Below are positions 21,745-33,029 of a stretch of 64,000 nucleotides of DNA, in pieces. Within the stretch, counting starts at the first letter, position 1; each line of letters opens with the position of its first letter. Location of the stretch: assembly GCA_029237695.1 (NCBI GenBank), contig CM055271.1, positions 29,976,695 through 30,040,694 of the forward strand, written 5' to 3'. Position numbers and translations under genes: made by a program. Source of the stretch: Conchocele bisecta (lineage: Eukaryota > Mollusca > Bivalvia > Lucinida > Thyasiridae). Under the pieces are notes generated by a model, which saw nothing but the letters and a program-made list of their open reading frames with translations, did no database searches and was not told the origin of the DNA.

Positions 21745-22115
21745 ATAGTTTATGTAGGACATCGATTACTGCGGGGTATTTCAGAACAGCGTACGGTAGT
21801 TCGTCATAGCCACAGGTGGAGCGCGACTCATTACTATGCTGGCTATTTCGTCGAGAGTTATGTTGGCTTTGAGTTGGTGATTTGGCGTGTACAACGCGTC
21901 AGACATCGTTCCTTCAAGGACTACTTTGCGGGTTTTCGTACGCTCATAGAAATCTTCATAGAATTTCCTGCGTCTTTAAGTTTTTGAAATCATTTCGCCA
22001 TCGTTCGAGTACAGTTTGTTCATCGTTCGACATACATCCATTATTATCAACAACTTCTATCGGTATGGAGTTGTTCCTTGGCCCGAGTTTTCAGATTTTA
22101 TCCTAGAAATCGTTT
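21745..22115 (-). pseudogene. LINE fragment upstream of the RT palm, opposite strand
   Basis: Reading downward from 22115: GPRNNSIPIEVVDNNGCMS, DEQTVLERWRNDFKNL, then after shifts NITLDEIASIVMSRA and DELPYAVLKYP. This is the linker and first part of the reverse transcriptase of the same LINE type as 20645-21640, but in the opposite orientation. It shares about 100 bp with 20310-20430. Confidence 0.7.
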
Positions 22116-22830
22116 GCCATGGGTAACTTGTGTTCTCCGTTAAGTAATTACATGACAAATGAAAAGTAGCTATCAGTCAATAAAGTAGTTCGCAAATGCT
22201 GACTGAAATAATTAGCAAACACAAACGAATGCGCTAAGTTAATTGTTACGGAAAATTTCTAACGGATGTAACTAAAGGGAGATAATTCAATGAAAAGCCA
22301 TAACCTAACAAATATTTCCAAGAAATACAAGAAAATCACCAAAGTAATTGATGCAAAACACAAGTAAGTAATTACCTAATAATACCCTAAGACATGTTAA
22401 GTTAAATCAAAGTTAAATAGTGAAGAAAACTGGAAATATTCACATAATAATGAAATTCGGCAAAGACGGTCCAAATGAGTGGTCACCTGTTAAACCTAAA
22501 CATTACAGACTAATCAACCTGTAATTAATGAATCAGAATTAAATGTTAAATAATAATAAATTAAATTCGAGAAGATGCAAGTAAGTTTATGCTAAATTCA
22601 ACGGAATAAATTAAAGTTTACATTTTTAGACAATTGCTAACAAAACAAAATGTGAAAAGTTAATAAGCGGTAATTGTCAGTCAGTCACCTGTCACGTCTA
22701 TACCAGGGCTATATATTCCTATATACATATTGGGATATTATATCATATTATGTGCTATATGGATGGGCTATATTGCACCATCACTTATGTCCCCGAAAAA
22801 CATGGCAAGTATAATCCCAAAAATATGAAA
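22116..22830. other. A-rich non-coding stretch
   Basis: Sequence rich in AAAT/TAAA words. No gene, hairpin or tandem array recognised. Confidence 0.45.
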
Positions 22831-23290
22831 ATCCAACAACACACAAAATATCACCACCCTATCGTGCTTTATGCTCCACTCACAAATATCACAGAAAGCT
22901 AAATTTTACAACAGCACAGGCACAAGTAAAAACAAACACAATATCACAATACATCAAGCCCAAGTACATGCACATGGAAAACAGAAAAAATAATTACAGC
23001 AGCACAATTTATAATCACAACATGTGAAAACAACAGCACATCACATGTTTACTATACAAGGCACATACACAAATAAACGAGCAACATGCAGTTACAAGCA
23101 ACTAAAATAAAGCAAACACAAATACAAGCAGGTATATGGACAACACAAGTGCGTGCGCATGCAAGCTGGCTGTGATGCGCGCGCGTGTGTGTGTGTCTTC
23201 CACCTGTCTCTACCAGGTCTATCTGCTAGGATTCACCAGTACGTACTATCAATCACCCGCGTGATAAATTCCTAAATGTCGGTCTCCACA

Positions 23291-23464
23291 CGTTGTTGGG
23301 CGCCACTTGTAATATGAAGACACTGCCTGAAGATTCTGCTTTTTCAGTTATGCCTGAAGATATTTCATCAGTCGTGTTTTCAGCAGTTATTAATACTTAA
23401 TAGTTTAATTGCAGATTCTTCCATGGAAATGCCACGGAGGACATGTTTCGAAGAGGGGGAACAG
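23291..23464 (+). other. 174-bp internal region of the miniature LTR element, copy 1
   Basis: Begins CGTTGTTGGGCGCCACTTGT (candidate primer binding site) and ends GAAGAGGGGGAACAG (candidate polypurine tract). Only a short pol-like tail is coding. Copy 2, at 24828-25001, has the same length. Confidence 0.55.
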
Positions 23465-24827
23465 TGTGGCCGGATGAGATGTATGCTCTTTTATATTTTA
23501 ACCACATTGTAATCATGCTCTTGCTATTTTTTAACATATGTTTTCAAGTGTTTTGCAGATTAATTGCGAAACGTATTGCAGATAGCTGCACTCTTCTAAC
23601 TTGACACGACATGACAGAACGACATTATATTGACCGTCTCCTATATCCCGTTATATTAGCCAATATTGGTCCGAACTCTTTTGGGGCGAATTTCTCCACA
23701 GCCGTAGGTATAGCCAATATTTGTATATAGGCCAATCAAACTGCCAGTTAGAATAAATAGTTAATGTGAAATTTACAGACTACATAAGTTTGCACTTACG
23801 AACATTTTAGTCGTACGAAGTTAAGTGAAACGGCACCCTGTTGTTGTAAGTCCACGTTAATTTGGCCACGCGCCTACCGATGAATCTGGTTGGTTATTGA
23901 TTAATTACTAGTAGCAAGGCATGCTAACAAAATACAGTTAACATATGACGTACAATGGCAAAATAAACAAATGGTTGATATCTTGAACCAAAGTTGTATT
24001 AGTATAGAGGGTAGCACGATTATGAATATCTTCAGTACTTTACATGAAAACGCATCAGCGTATGTTCAGACTGCACGGACGTGCATGCTGATCTGTGGCT
24101 ACACTGCTTGTATATAAATTTTGACAGAATGCCATCCTCGAGCGCTGTTGGTGTAGACACTGATAAGATTGATCTGTCGTATGGGATAGGCTGTTGACAA
24201 GGGCATTCGAACCACTTTCTCTAGTTTATGTCACATATAAATTAAATGTAATTACCTTTTGTTAAACGCCATTCCATGTCATTGTTTAAATGTTACATGA
24301 ATCCGGTACAACGTAATTATTAGTGTTATACTCGTATGTATGGTGATGACAAAGACTGTTAACCTGTGCTCATCCAACAACACACAAAATATCACCACCC
24401 TATCGTGCTTTATGCTCCACTCACAAATATCACAGAAAGCTAAATTTTACAACAGCACAGGCACAAGTAAAAACAAACACAATATCACAATACATCAAGC
24501 CCAAGTACATGCACATGGAAAACAGAAAAAATAATTACAGCAGCACAATTTATAATCACAACATGTGAAAACAACAGCACATCACATGTTTACTATACAA
24601 GGCACATACACAAATAAACGAGCAACATGCAGTACAAGCAACTATAAAGCAAACACAAATACAAGCAGGTATATGGACAACACAAATGCGTGCGCATGCA
24701 AGCTGGCTGTGATGCGCGCGCGTGTGTGTGTGTCTTCCACCTGTCTCTACCAGGTCTATCTGCTAGGATTCACCAGTACGTACTATCAATCACCCGCGTG
24801 ATAAATTCCTAAATGTCGGTCTCCACA
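23465..24827 (+). repeat. complete inferred LTR, about 1363 bp
   Basis: Runs from TGTGGCCGGATGAGATG to GTCTCCACA and spans the junction of the two tandem units. It contains a MITE-5 end (ACGAACATTTTAGTCGTACG, about 23799), a MITE-1-like core (about 24065-24180) and a GCGCGCGTGTGTGTG run (about 24713). No coding frame is seen. Confidence 0.55.
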
Positions 24828-25001
24828 CGTTGTTGGGCGCCACTTGTAATATGAAGACACTGCCTGAAGATTCTGCTTTTTCAGTTATGCCTGAAGATAT
24901 TTCATCAGTCGTGTTTTCAGCAGTTATTAATACTTAATAGTTTAATTGCAGATTCTTCCATGGAAATGCCACGGAGGACATGTTTCGAAGAGGGGGAACA
25001 G
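24828..25001 (+). other. 174-bp internal region of the miniature LTR element, copy 2
   Basis: Matches 23291-23464 base for base as far as compared by eye, with the same candidate primer site and purine tract. Confidence 0.55.
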
Positions 25002-25903
25002 TGTGGCCGGATGAGATGTATGCTCTTTTATATTTTAACCACATTGTAATCATGCTCTTGCTATTTTAACATATGTTTCAGTGTTTGCAGATTAATGCGA
25101 AACGTATTGCAGATAGCTGCACTCTTCTAACTTGACACGACATGACAGAACGACATTATATTGACCGTCTCCTATATCCCGTTATATTAGCCAATATTGG
25201 TCCGAACTCTTTTGGGGCGAATTTCTCCACAGCCGTAGGTATAGCCAATATTTGTATATAGGCCAATCAAACTGCCAGTTAGAATAAATAGTTAATGTGA
25301 AATTTACAGACTATCATAAGTTTGCACTTACGAACATTTTAGTCGTACGAAGTTAAGTGAAACGGCACCCTGTTGTTGTAAGTCCACGTTAATTTGACCA
25401 CGCGCCTACCGATGAATCTGGTTGGTTATTGATTAATTACTAGTAGCAAGGCATGCTAACAAAATACAGTTAACATATGACGTACAATGGCAAAATAAAC
25501 AAATGGTTGATATCTTGAACCAAAGTTGATAGTATAGAGGGTAGCACGATTATGAATATCTTCAGTACTTTACATGAAAACGCATCAGCGTATGTTCAGA
25601 CTGCACGGACGTGCATGCTGATCTGTGGCTACACTGCTTGTATATAAATTTTGACAGAATGCCATCCTCGAGCGCTGTTGGTGTAGACACTGATAAGATT
25701 GATCTGTCGTATGGGATAGGCTGTTGACAAGGGCATTCGAACCACTTTCTCTAGTTTATGTCACATATAAATTAAATGTAATTACCTTTTGTTAAACGCC
25801 ATTCCATGTCATTGTTTAAATGTTACATGAATCCGGTACAACGTAATTATTAGTGTTATACTCGTATGTATGATGATGACAAAGACTGTTAACCTGTGCT
25901 CAT

Positions 25904-26890
25904 CTTGCATCACACCAATTATTGGGACATTCCGTATGCACACTGGGGAAAGTTCTTGTATGTTTGCATATTCATACTGGTGAAAGACTTGCGCATACAT
26001 ACTGTTGCCAAACTTACATGTTATACTAAAGGTCTGGTTCGGCCATATTTACATAAATTCTTACCCACCTATAATGCAGCCCAATTCTTAACATTTTGTA
26101 TATTTTCCATATCCGCAAGCATAATATTATATACACACTTTATATATTTCCTCTCATTCGAGTGTACTACTTTAAACCAATATTTAATACTGTTGTAAAA
26201 ACGACTAGTATGTCTAGGTGTCATTCTACCAAGTTCCCCATATATACAATCGTTTTGGGTACTTATTTTGACGCCTCGCAGTCTTTTACAAAATTGTAAA
26301 TGTACTCATTCTCTTTGGATTAATTGCAGAAAGCCCCATATGCTCCGGAACAGTTTAGGATCACAAGCGATACTACAGACCAATAATGCTGCTAATAACC
26401 GAGTAGTTTCAACAATTTATTAATTTATACAATATTTATAACAACTGCATAAACTATGAATTAGAATCGCTTTACTTATTGTAAAATCAACTATGGCTAA
26501 TCTATGTTACATACTTGTGATGAATTAATGTGAAAGAAATGCCTATGACCAAGTAGTACGACAATATTCGCCCAACAATAATTTCTTTGAGGTTACGAAA
26601 CTGACAGTGGTGTTACGGAAGTAACCTGTCGACGAAACTGGGGATACGGAAATCGTTTGATTTATTTACTTTAATACATACAGGGATAACTGGTGGTTTA
26701 CGAACTTAGGACCGATTCCGTAAACTATATATTTGAACAGAAGCCATAATTACTATGTGGACATATCGTCGGTCGTCAAATCTATTGGAGTTAGATTCCC
26801 GCCAGCGCCACTAGTTATTTTGATGTGATCTTGTGAACTTTTATATTTGACATTGGCCCGATGCCGGTATGATATGGTACTGCCAGCAGG
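25904..26890. other. non-coding stretch
   Basis: Short frames only. Weak similarity between TGGTGTTACGGAAGTAACC and other local text is not informative. Nothing recognised. Confidence 0.4.
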
Positions 26891-27507
26891 GATGTCACAC
26901 CAGACGAGAAAGAACAGTTACCTACGTTCACAGAAAATGCAAACTCACAGAACGAGACGGGAGATGCAGTTCTCGAAACAGGGGAAGCCGCAGTTGGTGA
27001 GCCAACTGAATTGACCTGCGAGTCATTTAGCGATAATGATGAATCATTTGATGATATTCCAGTCAGTGTTGATAACAATGATGTTGAAATTATCGTTGAA
27101 AAGCTGCGTATGCTACTGCCAGAGGTAACGGAGCATTTAAAATAACACAATCGGTTGCAACAATGGGTCATGTTTTTTAGTTTGGTTGCTGATGGAAAAT
27201 TTAGCGTTGGTCATTTAGCTGCGCAATTATTTTTTGACGTGGTTCGTTTCAATGAAGCAAAATCGGTTCATGGTAAGCGCTTTACGGAAAATGTAAAACA
27301 ATTTTTGGTCAGTATGATTAGCCCTCTTTCATGGAAAGTTCATCAGATTTATGGGCGGCATGAAAGGGATCGGTCAGTTGTCCGATAAATCAAAAGGTAC
27401 AAAAGTGGATATTGTACCAGATGTAACGCGCGTTAACTTTGTTTGTCCTGGCAGCAAATGTCTTAGAGATGAGATGAAAAAATGTCATATTGAATGCGAC
27501 GAACCAG
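26891..27507 (+). pseudogene. fragment of an unassigned, probably multicopy mollusc gene
   Basis: An acidic N-terminal stretch (TPDEKEQLPTF, ESFSDNDESFDDIPVSVDN) leads to LRMLLPEVTEHLK and an in-frame TAA at 27143. The same frame continues WVMFFSLVADGKFSVGHLAA, LFFDVVRF. A one-base shift near 27320 moves to LFHGKFIRFMGGMKGIGQ, then NFVCPGSKCLRDEMKK and IECDEPG, ending at a good donor (CCAG|GTATGA, 27508). The pattern recalls uncharacterised mollusc proteins with a downstream LSFDGKK motif. Function is unknown, and it may belong to a mobile element. One stop and one frameshift make it a likely pseudogene. Start and acceptor are approximate. Confidence 0.55.
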
Positions 27508-28607
27508 GTATGATTTCAAATTTTGGATTACCCGGTATGTCTGTGCCAAACATGTTCTTTTTTTATAATATTTACATGGTGCATATGCTTGTGTTTATTT
27601 TTGGGGCCAGAAATAATGGGATGGTAGGGGCCAGATTTCAATGGTCGTCCAAAAGTGAAAGTAGACGGTGCCGCCATATTTTGGGAAATAACTCTCCGGA
27701 TCCAGGCCCATGACCACGTGTTTGGCATGACTCTAGAACCGGCTTTGGACTACGAGTCCAGAAATGTAGGCAGGTGTATGTGATCTTGCGCGGGTAAATC
27801 ATGGCTGGTATGATCGTGTGACTGTCCTGTATACACATGTCCGTACATAATATGCATACATGCCTCAACCACGGCACTGGGATATTTTAACAGAGAAACA
27901 CGACGGCACATAGACGGACAGGTGTAGAAAAGTATTTCCACTCACCTATTGTCATGGCGGCATACATATATTAACAAATGGCGGGTTACCCTAATAGACA
28001 AGACATATATCGAACCCACTGAGCCCCTATATCTACAATATATCTCCATTGGTCTATATAACATGTGGTAAATGTACCAGGAAAACACGTTTTATGGTTT
28101 AACACTGACATTTCAACATGTTTTTACGATGGATATAGTTGTCAGTTTCCGTAACCACCCTGTCAGTTTCCGTATCCACAAGTATAGATCATGTGACTTC
28201 CGTACCCCAAACAATAAATTAACGTTTGGCTTCATAGGCCGTGAAAACTTGGTGTTATGATAAATAAAATAAAATATATGCTAACATCTAACACAGTAAT
28301 ACAATTTTCTTCGCTAGAATCACAGTAGTATTTCTTTTTATATTTACATGTAAAACCCCATACACAATGTTTGTTTTCGATTTCTAAACTCTGCAATAAC
28401 ATTTATCCAGCTTCTCTGCTAGAGAACATGCCATAAACTTATTAAACATATTAAACATACAGCAATTTCAGAAATAAATATAAAAACCTTTTATGACCAA
28501 AACCGAAATGGCGGCATGAAAATAATAATTTGAGATTCCGTATCTGAAATCGTTCAGTTGTCTTGCACGTTGCAACGTAGTAGCGCTACCGTGATTACAT
28601 AACCATG
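27508..28607. other. non-coding stretch
   Basis: Follows the donor site at 27508. No matching next exon was found before 28600. Two phrases GTCAGTTTCCGTA(A/T)CCAC at about 28140 and 28161 form a small direct repeat. Confidence 0.45.
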
Positions 28608-29455
28608 ATAACGTTGGCACAAAATACGAATACATAATTAGGATGATGCGGCCAGCCAATCAAATTCGCTCCAGGTGTTATTACACGTGTGTCATATCAC
28701 ATTTATGAAATGGGTTACAGTACAGAATAACACTGTTTTCATGTGATAAATAGAGGATCTGAAACGAGTTTCCATTTGATATGAGATTTATGAAACGAGC
28801 CACTCACAATTTATGCACAGAGCCACTGGCATAGAATTGCGGACGAGTTTAATAAATCTCATATTAAAAGGAAACGAGTTTGAGATTCTGTTTATCACAT
28901 GACTTCAGCCTCGAAAGAACCTAAAACATTTGAGATATCCAATACGTTTCAGTGAGCAACGGCAGATTAACTATTTCGCATCTAGTTGAAAAATATCCAC
29001 AGAGAAAAATAGTTTTCATCCTAGCAATACAATTATGATAAATATGCCATATAACAGGTTCCTGTTCGTTGTTGTAATCACTTCATGCTACCAAATGGGA
29101 GCTTATTATGGCAAGTGCAATACTTTTAATGAGTCACAGACGCTTCTAATGACGTTTAAAACATGAAGACGTCAACGTTAAAACCACAGGTGATGGGAAC
29201 AACTAATCTGATAGTCTGTTGTTACTTGTATAAGATAAGTATAATATCTATATATATATACACCGTCATGTGATTTTTTTCCCGTCACCTGTGGTTAAAA
29301 CACAGTGCTTTGTCGCGCCATTACGGACGTCGTTTGGAACGTCTTTATTTTATTCATTTGACATAACGTTGGCGCATAATACGAATACGTAATTAGAGGT
29401 GATGCGTTCAGCCAATCAAATCCACTCCAGGTGTTATTACACCTGTGTCATAACA
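28608..29455. repeat. pair of diverged 90-bp direct repeats
   Basis: ATAACGTTGGCACAAAATAC..TCCAGGTGTTATTACACGTG at about 28608-28700 matches ATAACGTTGGCGCATAATAC..TCCAGGTGTTATTACACCTG at about 29365-29455. The segment between holds the foldback at 28740-28902. Confidence 0.75.
28740..28902. repeat. foldback element, 163 bp
   Basis: Arms TCATGTGATAAATAGAGGAT..AAACGAGTTTCC and GGAAACGAGTTT..ATTCTGTTTATCACATGA are inverted repeats of about 50 bp. The element at 56174-56300 uses similar words. Confidence 0.75.
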
Positions 29456-29599
29456 CAATTTATTAAATGGGTTAAAACACGACATAACAATGATTTCATG
29501 TGATAAGCATATTTATTACACTAATGTATTATGATGTTTATTACACCGTGTTTATTACACAGGGAACGTCTATAGTATGCAAGACAAATAATATAATAT

Positions 29600-29729
29600 A
29601 AGTTATTGTGATTTTACACAGTCAATATGGTTTCATATTGCCCGTCTGAATCTATATTCACCCGAGGCGCAAACTAGTTTCAGACGGGCAATATGACACC
29701 ATATTGACTTTGTAAAATCACAATAACGT
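29600..29729. repeat. foldback element, 130 bp
   Basis: Arms of about 50 bp: TAAGTTATTGTGATTTTAC..CATATTGCCCGTCTGAA pairs with TTCAGACGGGCAATATG..GTAAAATCACAATAACG. Confidence 0.8.
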
Positions 29730-30230
29730 ATTTGTCATACTGTAGATATATATTTATTACACTCTTGCAAATTATTTGCACGGGTTTCGCTGTGAGAGAA
29801 AACCCGTAATCAACTACTTACAAATAATACACAGTGAAGAGAACACCCGTAATTAATTGCACGCCTGTTTTCTTGGAAACCACGAGCAACCATGCAAAAT
29901 GTTTAATTTTGATTACAGTCAAATAAAGTTTTTTGAAAATTTGGAGAGGGTCTCTATTAATCTAGAATGTTAATGTGATTGAACACATTCCAAACATGCA
30001 CTCAAATATATCTGGTTCATAGAAACAGATGCGTAATTTGGATTTCAAAAAGTTTACATGACGTCACATTTGACGTCACACAACGTAACGTCAAAACGCG
30101 GGAAAACACGCCATTGTATAACTATTCATGCGCACATCACAATGCATTGATTATAATCTAAACAATAGACTAAATGTGCATATGGACGTGTAATAAATAG
30201 GATATTCCAAATAATACACTCGGCGTAACT
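29730..30230. other. non-coding stretch
   Basis: Contains TGACGTCA-like words at about 30060-30080 (GACGTCACATTTGACGTCAC). No gene seen. Confidence 0.45.
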
Positions 30231-30357
30231 GAACACACATTTACTACATCTATAATAATACACAATTTAAAATGATTGGCCTCGCCTTTGGTATTAACAC
30301 CCTTGTCGCAATGCCGTTTTTTCGATGATATTGTTTTCGAAAAAGAAACATCCTTAA

Positions 30358-30844
30358 AGGTGCCCACTCAGTAGGCACAAACTGTTCTGTATATCAGAGA
30401 TATCATTTGAGACATTTTCTGCCAAAATAAACATTCATTCGTCATTTCACCACTTATAGATTGGCATTATTATACATTTTATATCAGGCGTAAATTTCCA
30501 CACTGATATTAGGGGCGATAACCGTGTTGCCTTAAAATGTTAATGGACATTACTATTTATTCTCTGTATTTATTTTTTGATGTACAATTATCAAACTTTA
30601 TAATCTGTCGAAAATACTAATTTTTTTTAGGTGACGCATTTAATTTGTATAAATAATTAAAAAATATCATGCCTCATTTGCATATGAAAATAGCCTGATA
30701 CCACGGCGCGTCACTATATTACTAACTGATTATATCTATATAACTGGCACTCGTAATTTTCAGAACTGGTGGAATAGTGACATAATTATACACTTATTTA
30801 ATTCCTATACAGACCATTTTGTGCCTACTGATGGGCATGTACCT
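30358..30844. mobile_element. MITE-2, 487-bp copy
   Basis: TTAA at 30354-30357 and 30845-30848. The left end has lost four bases relative to its twin (AGG-TGCCCACTCAG). The right end reads TACTGATGGGCATGTACCT. Interior non-coding. Confidence 0.85.
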
Positions 30845-30854
30845 TTAAATGACG

Positions 30855-31354
30855 NNNNNNNNNNNNNNNNNNNNNNNNNNNNNNNNNNNNNNNNNNNNNN
30901 NNNNNNNNNNNNNNNNNNNNNNNNNNNNNNNNNNNNNNNNNNNNNNNNNNNNNNNNNNNNNNNNNNNNNNNNNNNNNNNNNNNNNNNNNNNNNNNNNNNN
31001 NNNNNNNNNNNNNNNNNNNNNNNNNNNNNNNNNNNNNNNNNNNNNNNNNNNNNNNNNNNNNNNNNNNNNNNNNNNNNNNNNNNNNNNNNNNNNNNNNNNN
31101 NNNNNNNNNNNNNNNNNNNNNNNNNNNNNNNNNNNNNNNNNNNNNNNNNNNNNNNNNNNNNNNNNNNNNNNNNNNNNNNNNNNNNNNNNNNNNNNNNNNN
31201 NNNNNNNNNNNNNNNNNNNNNNNNNNNNNNNNNNNNNNNNNNNNNNNNNNNNNNNNNNNNNNNNNNNNNNNNNNNNNNNNNNNNNNNNNNNNNNNNNNNN
31301 NNNNNNNNNNNNNNNNNNNNNNNNNNNNNNNNNNNNNNNNNNNNNNNNNNNNNN
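30855..31354. other. assembly gap of 500 N
   Basis: Exactly 500 unknown bases. Both sides of the gap carry TACCTTTAAATGACG (30840-30854 and 31355-31369). Overlapping these two gives the sequence of the twin at about 34268-34290 without any missing part. Confidence 0.95.
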
Positions 31355-31524
31355 TACCTTTAAATGACGTCGATAGTTCATGCAGAATTAACTTCATGAA
31401 ATTAAATAACTGACATTTATGTCAAAGTTCGACGTCATTTGTGGAAAATATAGATGGTAATCAAAATCGATATCGATGAAATACGGCGATGCGATAAGAG
31501 AGGTAATTCCAGTTCGGGCCTATC

Positions 31525-31985
31525 TCTGGCTGTAGCTGGATAATTGGGGTTTATGGCACTGACATGTGACGATCAGTTTAGCTCCTGATCAAATAGCACA
31601 CGCATGTAGCCGGATAGCGATCTACAGTGGAACCTGTCTAAACCGGTCACCCTCGGGGATCCCCAGTGTGTCCGGTTTACAGGGGTTCCACTGAAATTAA
31701 GCACTCGATGACCACAATTGTTCGCAATTTTCAGCCATGAACAGACAGGACAATGAAATAAATTACATTAAAACCAATCTAAATTAAACAAAATTGGGTC
31801 CCCAGGGAGTCAGGTTTAGAGGGGTTCCACTGTATATTGCTTGTAAGACTGAAGCAAGCATGACAGGTGTTTCATTGATGGAATGGCGAACAGTGCACAA
31901 CCTGATCAGACTGTGTGGATGCACAGGCTGATCTGAATCTACACTGGTCGCGTAGCCCATAAGCCCCGTTTCTCACAGCAACATC
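31525..31985. mobile_element. MITE-1 copy interrupted by MITE-6
   Basis: The left part (TGGCTGTAGCTGGATAATTG) runs to 31624 and the right part (TATATTGCTTGTAAG..GCCCCGTTTCTCACAGCA) resumes at 31833. The break is the TA-flanked MITE-6 at 31625-31832. Confidence 0.8.
31625..31832. mobile_element. MITE-6 (pogo/Tigger-like), 208 bp
   Basis: Ends CAGTGGAACCTGTCTAAACC and CAGGTTTAGAGGGGTTCCACTG (inverted), with TA on both sides (31623-31624 and 31833-31834). End wording and TA target match Tc1/mariner-pogo MITEs. Confidence 0.8.
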
Positions 31986-32112
31986 CATGTATAATGATAC
32001 ATTATATAAAACTGCATTCTGATACAGAATGTTAAAACGCATCAATCGGTGACAACGATAGAGCGTCAATATTTGTTTTACAATTGTAGTTCCTGATCAG
32101 TAACCTGATTTA

Positions 32113-32154
32113 TCTGGCTGTCACACAGGGCGACATACACCCTGCGTGACAGCC
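32113..32154. repeat. hairpin
   Basis: TGGCTGTCACACAGGGCG, a 5-base loop and CACCCTGCGTGACAGCCA. The twin is at about 34983-35024. Confidence 0.8.
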
Positions 32155-32726
32155 AGTAAATGTGGGCCGCTGATCAGCCAGCATCCTCAAACGCAGCTAC
32201 TTTCTTACCCACATAAAATTTACCGATAGGTTTTTTGGTCAACTAACATATGAAAATTGAAAACTATATGAGGGCCTATCAGTTAATATGTTAATGTTCA
32301 ACAAAGATTATATGCAACTTCCAAGTAATTTGTACAAATAATAAAAACATTATGTGTCCCAAAAATATATATATTCCGTCAAATATTAATTTTAACTTGA
32401 AAACAAATCTTACATCTGAAAAAAACTAATGCTTGACGAAATTAAGAAATTGCACTTCTTAAGTCTGGATAGTATCCGGATATAAATATATGTAATTGGC
32501 CAAAACTGGAAAAAAATCATCGGTACATTTTAAGTGAAACAGACAGTTTTGTTGTCTCAATGTCCATATCGCACAGTGTAGGTCCTGATCAGCCTGCGTG
32601 ATGCGCATTCTGAGCTATATTAGATGCAAAATTCACAAGCCCATTTTTCAAGTCAAGTCACAAATGATTCATGTACACAACCGCCTGCATACAACTTGCC
32701 ATGGTTTCAACGTTTCTGAACATCTG

Positions 32727-33029
32727 TAGCCTATTTCATCAACATTGCAAAGTATACTTTAGTAGCAAAGTATACTTTGAGGGAGAAATTTTCAATTTTA
32801 TGATAAATTTATTAATTTTTATTATACTGAATTTATTACATTATCACAGCCATTATGGCTGTGATAATGTAATAAATTCAGTATAATAATTCTGCATACT
32901 TTTAATCATGAAATACATGCATTTGTTAGTTCTATATGAAATAATGCATTTCAGGAAAAATAAATGATTACTCCCCCAAAGTATACTTTGCTAGTAAAGT
33001 ATACTTTGCAATGTTGATGAAATAGGCTA
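32727..33029. mobile_element. MITE-3, 303-bp copy
   Basis: A palindrome along its full length: TAGCCTATTTCATCAACATT at one end and its inverse at the other, paired AAGTATACTTT words, and a central stem TGAATTTATTACATTATCAC-AGCCATTATGGCT. Non-coding. Confidence 0.9.

Larger units (their letters stand above)
22831..25903 (+). mobile_element. tandem pair of 1.54-kb units: permuted miniature LTR retroelement
   Basis: Unit 1 is 22831-24371 and unit 2 is 24372-25903, almost identical apart from small indels. Each unit reads as [3' part of an LTR][174-bp internal][5' part of an LTR]. The inferred LTR begins TGTGG and ends CCACA, a perfect short inverted pair. Just after its end is a primer-site-like TGGGCGCCACTTGTAA; just before its start is a purine tract GAAGAGGGGGAACAG preceded by WKCHGGHVSKRGNSV codons, like the tail of a Gypsy pol gene. 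The order is partial LTR (22831-23290), internal (23291-23464), whole LTR (23465-24827), internal (24828-25001), partial LTR (25002-25903). The two outer parts add up to one LTR. This suggests a TRIM-like deletion derivative that was duplicated or entered as a circle. Confidence 0.65.
30231..32350. repeat. left copy of a 1.6-kb segmental duplication
   Basis: From GAACACACATTTACTACATC to AAATAATAAAAACAT it matches 33635-35217 with scattered substitutions and small indels. It includes a MITE-2 copy, a MITE-1 copy with MITE-6 nested in it, and a TGGCTGTCA hairpin. It also contains the run of 500 N. Confidence 0.9.

Noticed and set aside
30821..31397. Frames of 170-190 codons
   Set aside because: They consist almost wholly of unknown bases (N).
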